A stretch of 64,000 nt of DNA from Acetobacter lambici (lineage in GTDB: Bacteria > Pseudomonadota > Alphaproteobacteria > Acetobacterales > Acetobacteraceae), in the NCBI RefSeq assembly GCF_011516885.1, contig NZ_WOTD01000006.1, positions 1 through 64,000 of the forward strand, in the 5' to 3' direction. A program made the position numbers and the translations under genes. Positions 55,516-64,000 of the stretch are shown piece after piece; within the stretch, counting starts at the first letter, position 1; every line of letters starts with the position of its first letter. The notes beneath the pieces were generated by a model, which was not told the DNA's origin, did not search any database, and saw only the letters and a list, made by a program, of their open reading frames with translations.

Positions 55516-56091
55516 ATGGTTGATTTAACAAGAATGAAGCGGAGCTGTGGAGTGCGCTTACGAGGAATTGCCGGGCTGACGCTAACTGCTGGCATGCTTG
55601 CCGGCTGCGCGACAACCGTGGGCCCTGTCCATGTCGGATCTCCCAATCCGTTTGGGTATCTCAAAAAATCTGCCGTGTGCAGCACAACCCCCATCAAGAA
55701 AGAGGCTGACGGCCAGCTTTCCACCACCATGACGGTCCGCTCCGATGGTGGTCTGTGCGAAGTGCTCGTCTCCCAGCCTGATGGGAAGCCTTACCTGACA
55801 TTCGGGGCCGCTCCGGCTCCCGAACATGGCAAGGCGTTCCTGTATTCGCTGGATAACGACACGCACGTAACCTACACCCCCACGCAGGGTTACGCGGGGC
55901 AGGACAAGTTTACGGTTATCCTTATCCCCGGTCCCGGCCAGCAGCGCACCCATCTTACGGTTACAGCGCAGGTGGATGCCACAGGCGTGTTTATTCCACA
56001 CCCTGCGGTGACCGCCCCCGTTCCGGCCGCGCCGGAAAAGAAGGCAGTGACCAAGCGGGCGGTCCGTCCGGCCAAGGCCAGCAAGAACTAA
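55516..56091 (+). CDS. Lipoprotein of unknown function with beta-sandwich-like core
   Basis: 191 residues. Lipobox TAGMLAGCATT gives Cys near residue 31. The centre has DGGLCEVLVSQPDGKPYLTF and THVTYTPTQGYAGQDKFTVI, which read like an Ig-like cadherin or repeat fold seen in large secreted proteins. The tail is basic, KKAVTKRAVRPAKASKN. A second possible start is ATG 55534 (MKRSCG). A strong terminator follows. Confidence 0.78.
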   Translation: MVDLTRMKRSCGVRLRGIAGLTLTAGMLAGCATTVGPVHVGSPNPFGYLKKSAVCSTTPIKKEADGQLSTTMTVRSDGGLCEVLVSQPDGKPYLTFGAAPAPEHGKAFLYSLDNDTHVTYTPTQGYAGQDKFTVILIPGPGQQRTHLTVTAQVDATGVFIPHPAVTAPVPAAPEKKAVTKRAVRPAKASKN

Positions 56092-56110
56092 ACTGTTCTT
56101 ATAGGTTCAA

Positions 56111-56150
56111 TAAAAAAGCGGTGCCGTTTGATGCGGCACCGCTTTTTTTA
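56111..56150. terminator. Bidirectional intrinsic terminator
   Basis: TAAAAAAGCGGTGCCG (56111-56126) pairs with CGGCACCGCTTTTTTTA (56134-56150) over a 7-nt loop. It separates the lipoprotein gene and the convergent Rrf2 gene. Confidence 0.9.
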
Positions 56151-56174
56151 TGCCCACTGAACAGGGGCTGAAAA

Positions 56175-56624
56175 TCAGATGGAAAAAGTAATGGGTTCGC
56201 TCTGTGGGCGCTTGAGCCCAGCGTCTTCCGCCTGACGGACCAGTTCGTCCAGTGTGGTCTGGCGCATCTGCTCTGTCAGCTTTGTGTCAAAGCCGCTCCA
56301 GCAGGGTTCAATAACCTTGTGGAAGAGGGGGCCTTGCGGGCCATCGCTGCCTTCGGGGTCCTCGTTCAGGACGGCTTCAATAATATTGATCAGGGTTACA
56401 TCGCGGCGGGGGCGGCCCAGCCGGTAGCCCCCACGCGGGCCACGAATGCTTTCCAGTAGCCCCGAGCGTGAGAGTGCTTGAAGCAGCGGCTCGATCCCCC
56501 GGCGGGCCAGCCCGGAACGCTCGGCAATATCTGCGGCACTGACCGCATTGGAGCGTCCTGCGTGGAAAGCAACGTCCAGCATGATGAGAACAGCGGTCAT
56601 TGCTCTGTCACGACGAAGAATCAT
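56175..56624 (-). CDS. Rrf2-family transcriptional regulator
   Basis: 149 residues from ATG 56624, with AGGAAGG upstream. The winged helix spans AADIAERSGLARRGIEPLLQ, then SIRGPRGGYRLGRPRRDVTL with the wing. A single Cys (EPCWSG) is present instead of the three of IscR, so it is not an obvious Fe-S protein. It diverges from cysK; this matches CymR-like control of cysteine synthesis, and the intergenic direct repeats are candidate sites. Confidence 0.85.
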   Translation of the reverse strand: MILRRDRAMTAVLIMLDVAFHAGRSNAVSAADIAERSGLARRGIEPLLQALSRSGLLESIRGPRGGYRLGRPRRDVTLINIIEAVLNEDPEGSDGPQGPLFHKVIEPCWSGFDTKLTEQMRQTTLDELVRQAEDAGLKRPQSEPITFSI

Positions 56625-56741
56625 GCGCAAGGTCCTTCCTGCTTGGCTTACGGTCTGGCGTATGATGTGCCAGCCTTGCTGTGTTGTGTGCTTATAGCAG
56701 GGGAATGCCTGTTTATCTACGTTGGAAATTCGTATTATAAG

Positions 56742-56765
56742 ACAGTTGAACATATAAACAGTTCA
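56742..56765. promoter_or_regulatory. Direct repeats upstream of cysK
   Basis: ACAGTTGA (56742-56749) and ACAGTTCA (56758-56765) repeat with a 16-bp period, just before the cysK ATG at 56778 and after a -10-like TATTAT. They could be sites for the divergently encoded Rrf2 protein. Confidence 0.4.
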
Positions 56766-56777
56766 GGTAGGGACCAA

Positions 56778-57764
56778 ATGCCATCAACAACGCACGATAA
56801 CGAGGGTTACGGCTTTGCAGCGCCTCGTGGGAGAGTTTACGACTCGGTTTTGAATGTGGTGGGTGGAACACCTCTGGTCGCCCTGCCGCGCATTATGCAC
56901 GAAGACAAGCTGACAAGCCGCGTGCTGCTCAAGCTGGAATTTTTTAATCCACTTGGCTCAGTCAAGGACAGAATCGGCACAGCCATGGTGCTGGATGCCG
57001 AGCGTAGGGGCAAAATTACCCCCGGCCGCACCCTGCTGGTGGAACCTACGTCGGGGAATACCGGGATCTCTTTGGCATTTGTAGCCGCTGCCCGTGGGTA
57101 CAGGCTGATTGTCACCATGCCCGAGGGTGCTTCCATCGAACGGCGGCGCATGGTGCGGCTGATGGACGCACAGGTGGAACTGACCCCCGCGCGCCTTGGC
57201 ATGGCAGGTGCGATCGCCCGTGCGAACGAAATCCTGGCTGAAACACCAGACGCGTGGATGCCAGACCAGTTTGATAATCCGGCAAACCCTGCGGTGCATG
57301 CCGCGACCACGGCGGAAGAAATCTGGATTGATACGGCAGGCAAGGTCGATATTGTTGTGGCTGGTGTTGGCACCGGGGGTACTGCAACCGGGATTGCAGA
57401 ATCGCTCAAGCCCCGGCGCAAAGGCATACAGGTCTTTGGGGTGGAGCCAGCGGAAAGTGCCATTCTGAACGGGGATGAACCCGGCCCGCACGGTATTCAG
57501 GGAATTGGTCCGGGTTTTTGCCCCGCAACGTTGCACCTTAAATCTTTGGATGGGGTACTGACCGTTTCCGAGCGTGAGGCCATTGCCGCCGCCAGACGCT
57601 GCGCACGTATTGATGGTATTCCCGTTGGTATTTCCTCCGGGGCGGCGCTGCATGCGGCGTTGCAACTGGCCCATAAAAAAGAAAACGCAGGCAAGACCAT
57701 TGTTGCCATAGCGCCATCTTTTGCTGAACGTTACCTCTCCACGTCCCTCTTTTCGGGTCTGTAA
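56778..57764 (+). CDS. cysK: Cysteine synthase A (O-acetylserine sulphhydrylase)
   Basis: 328 residues of the PLP fold II family. PLP lysine is in NPLGSVKDRIGTAM, the substrate loop in PTSGNTGISLAFVAAARGY, the phosphate loop GVGTGGTATGIAES, and PVGISSGAALHAAL near the C-terminus. It condenses O-acetylserine with sulphide. ATG at 56778 follows a GGGA site. Monocistronic, divergent from an Rrf2 regulator, with a terminator after it. Confidence 0.95.
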   Translation: MPSTTHDNEGYGFAAPRGRVYDSVLNVVGGTPLVALPRIMHEDKLTSRVLLKLEFFNPLGSVKDRIGTAMVLDAERRGKITPGRTLLVEPTSGNTGISLAFVAAARGYRLIVTMPEGASIERRRMVRLMDAQVELTPARLGMAGAIARANEILAETPDAWMPDQFDNPANPAVHAATTAEEIWIDTAGKVDIVVAGVGTGGTATGIAESLKPRRKGIQVFGVEPAESAILNGDEPGPHGIQGIGPGFCPATLHLKSLDGVLTVSEREAIAAARRCARIDGIPVGISSGAALHAALQLAHKKENAGKTIVAIAPSFAERYLSTSLFSGL

Positions 57765-57800
57765 GCACCAGCCGGCATATGCAGGCTGGTTCAGGCCATA

Positions 57801-57834
57801 AAAAAAGCCCGCCTCAAATGGGGCGGGCTTTTTT
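57801..57834. terminator. Bidirectional intrinsic terminator
   Basis: AAAAAAGCCCGCC (57801-57813), 8-nt loop, GGCGGGCTTTTTT (57822-57834). It separates the convergent cysK and OmpA-family genes. Confidence 0.92.
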
Positions 57835-57857
57835 AGGACAGGGGAAAAGCCTGTCTG

Positions 57858-59012
57858 TTAGCGGAAGAGAATTTCCACACGCCGATTCTGGGCTTCCTTG
57901 GTGTTCGGGCCAGTCTGCACAAGCGGGTGCGTGTCGCCGTAACCATGAATATCAATGGTGGAGCCAGCAATCCCATCCCGCATCAACTCGGCTTTAACAA
58001 CCGTTGCGCGGCGGATGGAGAGCTTCATGTTGTATTCTTCGCCTGCCTTCTCGCCCGGATGGGCGGAGGAATTGTCGGTGTAGCCCGAGACTGTAATGCG
58101 GGTCAGAGCTACATGGGCCGCTGCCTGTGCGGCTTCGTTCACAATGGAACGTGCCCTGTCGGTCAGGTCGGCTTTATCCCAGTCAAAGAACACCAGATAG
58201 CTGCGTGCGGCCTGCGGGGCAGGGGCCAGAACATTGGCAACTGGTGGGGGCGGAGGTGGCGCGGGATTAAATTCGTACCGCAGACCCAGCATCATGGAAT
58301 GGTTGAAGTCTGTGACGGTCTTGTGGGTGCCGCTGATGGTACCAACGCCCGTGGCCGCCTGAATGCCACCAATGTTCCCTGTGGAGGTCACACTATGGGA
58401 TTGCGGGCCAAACATGGTCCAGAACCGGTATTCCGCGGTAGCCGACAGGCCAACAACCCACGGTACGGGGAAGGAAAGACCAAAAATGCCCTGATAGGTG
58501 GCATTACCGTACGTGCCACCAATACGCTGCGTTGTGTTGCCAGAGCCATTGCTCCCGACAAGCGACGCATTGGTGGAGGTCCAGCCATAGCCAACACCGG
58601 CCCCAAAATAGGGGAACAGCCATGGCTTGCCGATGTCCAGGTCAAACAGCGCATTAACCATAACGCCGTAGGTCTGGCGTCGGCCATCCCCTTTTGTGGC
58701 CAGTGTGCTGGTCACAAGGCGGTTATAGTCCATATTGCGGTAATTGCCTTCGACCTCAACACGAAAACCGTTGCCAAGGCCCCAGCCCACCGAGCCGATT
58801 CCAACAGCGCCAGCTTTCCAACGGTCACGACCGTCAGGGAAGTGGGCTGTGCTTTTAACGCGCTGGTCCTGGTTAAGGGTCCCGCCACCTTCCCCGGCAA
58901 TATACAGCCCCTGAACAGGCTGCGCGTGCGCTGAGACGGCGGACAGCAGGAGGCCAGCCGCAAGCGGCGCAGAAAGCAGCGTTTGCGCAAGCAGTATACG
59001 GCGCGGCTTCAT
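57858..59012 (-). CDS. OmpA-family outer-membrane protein
   Basis: 384 residues. Signal peptide LLAQTLLSAPLAAGLLLSAV, cleaved after AHA near residue 31. An N-terminal beta barrel follows (GLYIAGEGGGTLNQDQRV to MMLGLRYEF), then the linker PAPPPPPPVAN and a C-terminal OmpA domain (YLVFFDWDKADLTDRARSIV, VSGYTDNSSAHPGEKAGEEY, NRRVEILFR). The Asp and Arg that bind diaminopimelate are in TDNSSA and LSIRRATVV. It anchors the outer membrane to peptidoglycan. ATG at 59012 is chosen; the upstream extension lacks a signal peptide. Confidence 0.92.
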   Translation of the reverse strand: MKPRRILLAQTLLSAPLAAGLLLSAVSAHAQPVQGLYIAGEGGGTLNQDQRVKSTAHFPDGRDRWKAGAVGIGSVGWGLGNGFRVEVEGNYRNMDYNRLVTSTLATKGDGRRQTYGVMVNALFDLDIGKPWLFPYFGAGVGYGWTSTNASLVGSNGSGNTTQRIGGTYGNATYQGIFGLSFPVPWVVGLSATAEYRFWTMFGPQSHSVTSTGNIGGIQAATGVGTISGTHKTVTDFNHSMMLGLRYEFNPAPPPPPPVANVLAPAPQAARSYLVFFDWDKADLTDRARSIVNEAAQAAAHVALTRITVSGYTDNSSAHPGEKAGEEYNMKLSIRRATVVKAELMRDGIAGSTIDIHGYGDTHPLVQTGPNTKEAQNRRVEILFR

Positions 59013-59214
59013 GGTCTTCTCCCTGCTGTGGCAAAGGTTGTGCGATACATCACGTATGGCGTTTGATGGTACGAGGGCACACATGCCTGCCTTCTTTGCT
59101 GTAAAGTTGTGTATGACGCAACAGGCAGAAGCCAGAGTTTTCCCAAACTTGTGGATTTTATGCGTCATAAATACCGCAGGCGTGTGGGTTAAGCCACAAT
59201 ACCTACCTTTCTTG

Positions 59215-59568
59215 TCAGATCAGTATTGCTTCAAACGGAGGGCTGAAGTCCAAAGTTTCAATTTCCAGCACCCATAAATCCGGGTCGTATTTGAGTTGCC
59301 GGTCAACATAGGCCTGAATCTGCTCCGCGCCTACGGGTGTTGTTCCCGTGCCACGCAGCCATGCGGCCTCACCTTGTGCCGTGCGGGTCTGGGTGAGCAC
59401 AATACCCTCTCCGTTTCGGCCGAGTAATATAACCAGAATCCCCCCGGCATCCGGGTCACCCTTACGTAGCAGCATGGCCGAGCGTCCATCCAGCCCGGAC
59501 TGGCGGAGGAGGGCGCGGGCGACAAGGTCGGTACGCAGGCGTGGGGGAGGGGTCATGTCATCATTCAT
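59215..59568 (-). CDS. DUF1491 family protein
   Basis: 117 residues. Conserved pieces are RLRTDLVARALLRQSGLDGR, SAMLLRKGDPDAGGILVILL and DRQLKYDPDLWVLEIETLD. DUF1491 is confined mainly to alphaproteobacteria and has no known function. The start overlaps the S41 protease stop by ATGA, so it is last in the topA operon. Confidence 0.9.
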   Translation of the reverse strand: MNDDMTPPPRLRTDLVARALLRQSGLDGRSAMLLRKGDPDAGGILVILLGRNGEGIVLTQTRTAQGEAAWLRGTGTTPVGAEQIQAYVDRQLKYDPDLWVLEIETLDFSPPFEAILI

Positions 59569-61328
59569 GGTGCGGCGGAAATCTGGGGGGCCGGGGCTGC
59601 GTCATCTGGAATGGCGGCTATGGCGGTTTTGTACCATGCCGGATGGTTAATCAGGTCGCGCGCCACGCTTACGTCCCGGTCATTGCCCAATGCCGCCGGA
59701 CATGCCTTGCGAATGGCCAGAATACTGGGGACGGTCAGCGGGTAACGCGCCGCGCGTGAGGCGGTTATGGCCGCCTGATTGGCCAGCTTGCCGCTGGCCA
59801 GCGTACGCAGGGCATGGGTTGTATCGGCTTCCCCCAGACTGGTGCAGATCTGCGGCATAACGCCCAGTCCCTGCAAGGGCCAGTGCAGGGGAGCAATCAC
59901 GCGGCTCCATGTGACAAACAGTTCGCCCTCATCCGGGAGCTGCGCCACGGTCTGCACCAGCCCCTTGCCCAGTGTTGCACTGCCAATGACCACGGCACGG
60001 CGGTGATCGGCCAGAGCGGCTGCCAGAATTTCCGCGGCACTGGCGGTGCGTCCGTCAACCAGAACGGCAATGGGCAGACCGTTGGTCATGTCCCCCCCCT
60101 GCACGGCCCAGATATGGTTGGACTGTGGGTCCCGTCCACTGGTTACGGCGGCAACGCCGTGGTCCAGCAGCAATGCCGCAGCGGTGACAGCCTGTTGCAG
60201 TACGCCGCCCCGGTTGCCCCGCAGGTCTATGATCAGACCCCGCAGGTTTTTGTCCTGTGTGGCCTGATCGAGGTACTGGCTCATTTCCTCCGCTGTATCG
60301 GAGGAAAAAGCCGTAACCCGGAGTACTACAATGGGGCCGCTGGCAAAGGCGAACACGGTTTCTGGCGGCACTTTGGAGCGGCGTAGTGTTACCGTATGTC
60401 CGCGCCGCCGACCGGGGGAGAGCAGGCGCAGGATAAGGGCGCTGTCTTCTGGACCACGGAGCCATTCTGTAACGGTTGCGGCGGACTGCCCTGCCGTTAA
60501 CTGGCCATTAACGGCAATAATCCGGTCCCCTGTATCAATCTCGGACGTCCATGCCGGGCCGTTGGCGTTAATGGCGGATACAACAATATGCCGCCCGTTC
60601 TGGGCCAGCGTAATGCCTGCGTCGGCCTCCCCACCTGTTCGGGCCTCACGGTCGGTACTGGCCGAGGATGGACCTATGTAGCGGGAATAGGGGTCCAGAT
60701 GATTGAACAGTTCATCAAAAAACGCCTGTAACAGATCATCGCGTTCAGCCGAGCGCACGGCAGCGGAATGGGCACGTGCGGCTTCCAGAAAATCGGTGGC
60801 CAGTCTGGCCCAGTCATCCACATTGTCCGCCGGTGGCGCCGGGCGGGAGAGCAGGGGCAGAGGGCCTGAGAGCAACTGAATGTTGGTGCCACGGGAATCG
60901 AAGGTCAGTGTGGGGTCCAGCGCTGTCAGGCAGCCTAGCCCCCATAGGGTAAAATCCCGGCTGCTGTGGGGCTCAAGCGTGCGGGGGCCTAAAAATTCCA
61001 GTGCGGTGGCAATAACGGAATGCACAAGCGGCATGTCCACCGCCGGAGGGGGCGGGGGAGCTGGCACATCGGGCAGGGCAGGTGTTGTGGGTGCCGCGTT
61101 GGCTGTAGCCGGGAGCGGCTCGGCCGGTGCATCTGCCCCAACTGGCGCACCGGAGGGTGCGGGCTGAGGGGTTGCTGGCGGTGGGTTGGGTACGGGGGCA
61201 CCATTACCACTCTGGGCATGCAGCGTGGCTGGCTGGCACAGCAGCAGAATGGCCAGCATAACGCCGGGCACGAGCAACTGGTGCTGCACAATGGCCCGAA
61301 CATAGCGGAAGGGAAGTTCAGCTCGCAT
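59565..61328 (-). CDS. S41 family carboxyl-terminal processing protease (CtpA-like)
   Basis: About 587 residues. An N-terminal membrane segment (LVPGVMLAILLLCQPATLHA) is followed by a Pro/Ala-rich stretch of about 70 residues, then a PDZ domain (SEIDTGDRIIAVNGQLTAGQ) and the S41 catalytic domain. The catalytic Ser is in DGRTASAAEILAAALADHRR and the Lys in GSATLGKGLVQTVAQLP. GLIIDLRGNRGGVLQQAV is the family substrate-binding loop. It should cleave envelope proteins at their C-termini. Its start overlaps the rnr stop by 11 bp. Confidence 0.9.
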   Translation of the reverse strand: MRAELPFRYVRAIVQHQLLVPGVMLAILLLCQPATLHAQSGNGAPVPNPPPATPQPAPSGAPVGADAPAEPLPATANAAPTTPALPDVPAPPPPPAVDMPLVHSVIATALEFLGPRTLEPHSSRDFTLWGLGCLTALDPTLTFDSRGTNIQLLSGPLPLLSRPAPPADNVDDWARLATDFLEAARAHSAAVRSAERDDLLQAFFDELFNHLDPYSRYIGPSSASTDREARTGGEADAGITLAQNGRHIVVSAINANGPAWTSEIDTGDRIIAVNGQLTAGQSAATVTEWLRGPEDSALILRLLSPGRRRGHTVTLRRSKVPPETVFAFASGPIVVLRVTAFSSDTAEEMSQYLDQATQDKNLRGLIIDLRGNRGGVLQQAVTAAALLLDHGVAAVTSGRDPQSNHIWAVQGGDMTNGLPIAVLVDGRTASAAEILAAALADHRRAVVIGSATLGKGLVQTVAQLPDEGELFVTWSRVIAPLHWPLQGLGVMPQICTSLGEADTTHALRTLASGKLANQAAITASRAARYPLTVPSILAIRKACPAALGNDRDVSVARDLINHPAWYKTAIAAIPDDAAPAPQISAAP

Positions 61329-63372
61329 GGGTGGGGGACGCCAGTACGGACACGCCACGCGCCGGGCAGGTTGCCAGCAGAACTGCCATAAGCAGCGCCC
61401 CGTTCTGGATAAGGGGCGTGTAGCGCGCGGCAAGGCCGCTGTACGGCGAGTCGTCATTCATCCTTGCGTAATCCGGAAAAGCAGACCAGGGCAGCAAAGA
61501 CGGAGTTCCAGTTTTCGTCAATCGCACGCAAAGGCCATGCCGTGTTGTTGTGGTGGCATGGATGTTCACGTTTTGCCCTATCTGGGGAACCAGAAAGGCC
61601 GCCGTCAGCCGATTTTGGCAATCCTGAACGCTTTTTCCGGCCCGTCGCTCGGTAAAATTAAGGTGCGACGCGAGCGCATAATCCTGCGTGCGCGGTGGCG
61701 CGCAGGCCACAGCAGGGGCGGTTTTATCCGGGCCAGCCCTGCTTGCGCACCATGCGCTTATGGCTCTGTGCGCCACCAGATCGGCATAGCGCCGGATGGG
61801 GCTGGTAAAGTGGATATACAGCGGCAGACCAAGCCCGTAATGGCGGCCCGGCACGGCGCTGTAACGCGCGGCGGGGCGGGGGAGCATGGCCGTAGGAGCG
61901 GGATGGACCCTAAAAGGCACAACCAGCCGGTTTTCGTGCGCAATCCGGGCAGCAAGTGTGTTTGCCGCGATCATGAAGCTGGCAACCAGATCGTGGGTTG
62001 CAAGGCGCTCGCGCGGTAAAAAGGCAGCAGGCTGCCCATCGGGGTGGAAGGTGATGGCCCAGGCATCTTCATCCAAACGCATGGCGCCGCGTTTGGTTGC
62101 ATCCTTGTCCAACGCATGGCTTGCAGCCATGAGGGTTGGCAGCAAAGTTGTGGGCAGGGCGTGGACCGGGTGTGTGGCGGGCAGGGCTTTGCCGTCCAGC
62201 GCTGCCTGTGCATCCCGGTAGGTCAGGCGGGCCGCACTGCGCATGATGCCGCGCCCGATTGTGCTGCCCAGTATCTGCCCTTCATGCGTAATCTGTATAT
62301 CGGCAAACAGGCAGAGCCTGTCCTGCCCGGGCCGGAGCGAGCAGGCATTGGCCGACAGGCTGGGGGGCAGCATGGGCACGGTCCGGTCGGGCAGGTAAAT
62401 GGACGTCCCACGCGTGCGGGCCTCCACATCCAGTGCGGAGCCACAGGGCACGTAGTGGCTGACATCGGCAATGGCAATAACAAGGTGAAAACCCGTATCG
62501 GTCGCCTCCGCCCATATGGCGTCGTCAAAGTCCTGAGCGGTTTCATCATCAAGCGTTATCAGGGGCAGGCTACGCAGGTCGCACCGGTTGGCGGGGGCGG
62601 GCTGGTCGTGTCCGGCCGCAGCCAGTTCGGCCACGTGCTGCCCCTCCTGCTCCGCTTCGGCAGAAAAACTGGTGGGTATGGCGTGCGTAAGCAGGCTGAG
62701 CTGGCTGGCCATGCCAGCGGCAGCCGCCCGGCCGTAGGGTATGGGGCTGTCTGCGGCCAGTGTGCCGTCGGGCATCTGGCGCAAGGTGGCCATAACCACT
62801 TCCCCCGGTTCTGGCAGGGCATGCTGTTCTGGTGCGGCCAGAGGGAATGTACCCGCAATATGGGGGTTGCACGCCCATAATTGGTCCAAAGGCGCGCCAT
62901 CGGCCCCAAGAGCGCGGGAAAAGGCAAGGGCTTCCTCGGTGCGTACAAGCAGGCGTTCGGCCCGGGCCTCCCGGCGGCGGGCACCACAGGCGGGGCGCAG
63001 GCGGACCAGAACCATATCGCCGGGCAAAGGGTATGGCAGATCTGGCGCGCGTGTGGTGATGACAACAGGTGTTGCTGCCTGGGCATCGGCCAGTATGCCG
63101 CATGGCGTACCATCATTGCGGATATGGGTTATGCGCGCGCGTGCGGTTTCTGGCAGCCCGATGGAGGTTTTGAGGCGTCCTGCTGGCAGGTCCAGCAGGT
63201 CTCCGCTCAGGGCCATGTCGTGCAGTATGGACTTAAGGCGCGCCTTGTCCCGGATGGGGCGGTCAAATGCGCGGAGCATGTCGCTCAGCCCAACAGGGAC
63301 AACCCCGTCCAGCAGGAAGGCCCGAAGTGCTGCGCTGGAAGGAAGGGCAGCGACTTCAGACCTGCCGGGCAT
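61318..63372 (-). CDS. rnr: Ribonuclease R (RNB-family 3'-5' exoribonuclease)
   Basis: 684 residues. The RNB catalytic centre is LPLITLDDETAQDFDDAIWA, holding the Asp cluster, and YIHFTSPIRRYADLVAHRAI. An S1-like region at the end is short, so the protein is at the small end of the RNase R range. It degrades structured RNA. It sits between topA and the S41 protease on the same strand with close spacing, so the genes are probably one transcript. Confidence 0.92.
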   Translation of the reverse strand: MPGRSEVAALPSSAALRAFLLDGVVPVGLSDMLRAFDRPIRDKARLKSILHDMALSGDLLDLPAGRLKTSIGLPETARARITHIRNDGTPCGILADAQAATPVVITTRAPDLPYPLPGDMVLVRLRPACGARRREARAERLLVRTEEALAFSRALGADGAPLDQLWACNPHIAGTFPLAAPEQHALPEPGEVVMATLRQMPDGTLAADSPIPYGRAAAAGMASQLSLLTHAIPTSFSAEAEQEGQHVAELAAAGHDQPAPANRCDLRSLPLITLDDETAQDFDDAIWAEATDTGFHLVIAIADVSHYVPCGSALDVEARTRGTSIYLPDRTVPMLPPSLSANACSLRPGQDRLCLFADIQITHEGQILGSTIGRGIMRSAARLTYRDAQAALDGKALPATHPVHALPTTLLPTLMAASHALDKDATKRGAMRLDEDAWAITFHPDGQPAAFLPRERLATHDLVASFMIAANTLAARIAHENRLVVPFRVHPAPTAMLPRPAARYSAVPGRHYGLGLPLYIHFTSPIRRYADLVAHRAISAWCASRAGPDKTAPAVACAPPRTQDYALASHLNFTERRAGKSVQDCQNRLTAAFLVPQIGQNVNIHATTTTRHGLCVRLTKTGTPSLLPWSAFPDYARMNDDSPYSGLAARYTPLIQNGALLMAVLLATCPARGVSVLASPTHAS

Positions 63373-63375
63373 GGG

Positions 63376-64000
63376 TTATTCAGCCTTTTTTTTGCGCGGA
63401 GTGGTGGTGGCCTTACGGGCCTTGGGTTTGGCGGGGGCCGCATCGCCTTCCGTGGCGGTGGCGGCTTTTGCCTTGGTGGTTTTGGTCGCGCTCTTTGTGG
63501 TGGTCTTGGCTGCGGTTTTGGCTGGAGCTTTGGTGGCCGTCTTGGCTGTAGTGGTTTTGGCCGCAGCTTTTTTCTTGGCGGGTGCCTTTTTGGCTCCGGC
63601 CTTGGCCTTGAGCGGCTTGCCCTTATCCGCCAGCAGGGCCACGGCCTCGTCCAGCGTGACTGCGTCCATGTCTGTGCCACGTGGCAGGGTGGCTACAAAC
63701 TGGCCGTGCTGGGCGTAGGGGCCAAACCGGCCCTTGCGCACCATAACGGGTTCTCCATCCTTGGGGTGGTTGCCCAGATTGCGGATGGAGGCCAGCTTTT
63801 TGGCCAGAGCATCCACAGCACGGTTCAGCTCCACGGTCAGGACGTCGTCATCCTTGTCGAGCGAGCCATAGACCGCGCCCATTTTAACGAAGGGGCCAAA
63901 TCGGCCCAGACCCGCTTCGATCGGCTCACCCGTTTCGGGGTGCAGGCCCACAAGGCGGGGGAGGGAGAGCAGGCCGACAGCCTGATCCAGCGTAATGCTG
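63376..64000 (-). CDS. topA: DNA topoisomerase I, C-terminal part (truncated by the window edge)
   Basis: 208 residues of the C-terminus; the gene continues beyond 64000. Two topoisomerase C-terminal repeats are seen (LGRFGPFVKMGAVYGSLDKD and VRKGRFGPYAQHGQFVATLP). The last 80 residues are a Lys/Ala/Thr-rich tail with repeats like KTAAKTTTKSATKT, which should bind DNA. The gene is 3 bp upstream of rnr, so topA-rnr-protease-DUF1491 forms one operon. Confidence 0.9.
   Translation of the reverse strand, partial: SITLDQAVGLLSLPRLVGLHPETGEPIEAGLGRFGPFVKMGAVYGSLDKDDDVLTVELNRAVDALAKKLASIRNLGNHPKDGEPVMVRKGRFGPYAQHGQFVATLPRGTDMDAVTLDEAVALLADKGKPLKAKAGAKKAPAKKKAAAKTTTAKTATKAPAKTAAKTTTKSATKTTKAKAATATEGDAAPAKPKARKATTTPRKKKAE

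Overview
The window is a moderately GC-rich alphaproteobacterial chromosome segment that looks like an acetic acid bacterium (Acetobacteraceae, most like Acetobacter or Gluconacetobacter). Pointers are the short PutA, stand-alone DUF423, DUF1275, DUF1491 and DUF3035 family proteins, the topA-rnr-protease-DUF1491 gene order, and several signal-peptide proteins with no wider family. Coding density is high. I see no insertion sequence, prophage, CRISPR array or rRNA. One tRNA gene, tRNA-Gly(CCC), is present. The species is inference.

Layout. 1-3.5 kb: Mla-type lipid transporter genes (mlaE, mlaF), radA and tRNA-Gly. 3.5-8 kb: an AT-rich spacer, an outer-membrane barrel protein whose N-terminal coding region carries a perfect 18-bp hairpin, an amino-acid permease and a DUF1275 membrane protein. 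8-13 kb: putA and an upstream GntR/FadR-type regulator, with a 29-bp dyad in the putA promoter region. 13-20.5 kb: small secreted and membrane proteins, an acetyl-CoA synthetase, a 23S rRNA methyltransferase-like gene, a cobalamin adenosyltransferase and a coiled-coil protein with an AT-hook. 20.5-28.8 kb: a tsaC-185 aa-FAD oxidase operon, cysQ, pepA, holC, an aldo/keto reductase and a DegP-like protease.

29-31.9 kb is the most interesting part. It holds an aldehyde dehydrogenase, a CRP-family regulator that closely resembles the CO sensor CooA, and a CowN gene. CowN is the small protein that lets nitrogenase work in the presence of CO. A CooA-type palindrome, TGTCG-N6-TGACA, sits 62 bp upstream of cowN. 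The regulator keeps the MPP N-terminus and the heme-ligand His of CooA but has Ser where CooA has Cys75. No nif gene is in the window, so either this is a diazotroph with nif elsewhere or CowN protects something else.

31.9-43.8 kb: hrpB, a lipoprotein, hslO, an argD-argF-105 aa operon, recX, a CHAP-domain lipoprotein, tatA, and a methionine-salvage block (mtnB, mtnD, mtnC) followed by ribF. 43.9-52.5 kb: ileS-lspA-DUF3035-mutL as a tight cluster, an orphan nuoM and a DMT-family exporter. 52.5-64 kb: parE, two exported proteins of unknown role, an Rrf2 regulator divergent from cysK, an OmpA-family protein, and the topA-rnr-S41 protease-DUF1491 operon running off the right edge (topA is partial).

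Most of the window is housekeeping: DNA repair (radA, recX, mutL, holC, parE, topA), translation (ileS, tsaC, hslO, tRNA), amino-acid metabolism (putA, argDF, cysK, cysQ, mtn, pepA) and envelope biogenesis (mla, lspA, tatA, degP-like, OmpA). Family names rest on motif recognition alone; no search was run.
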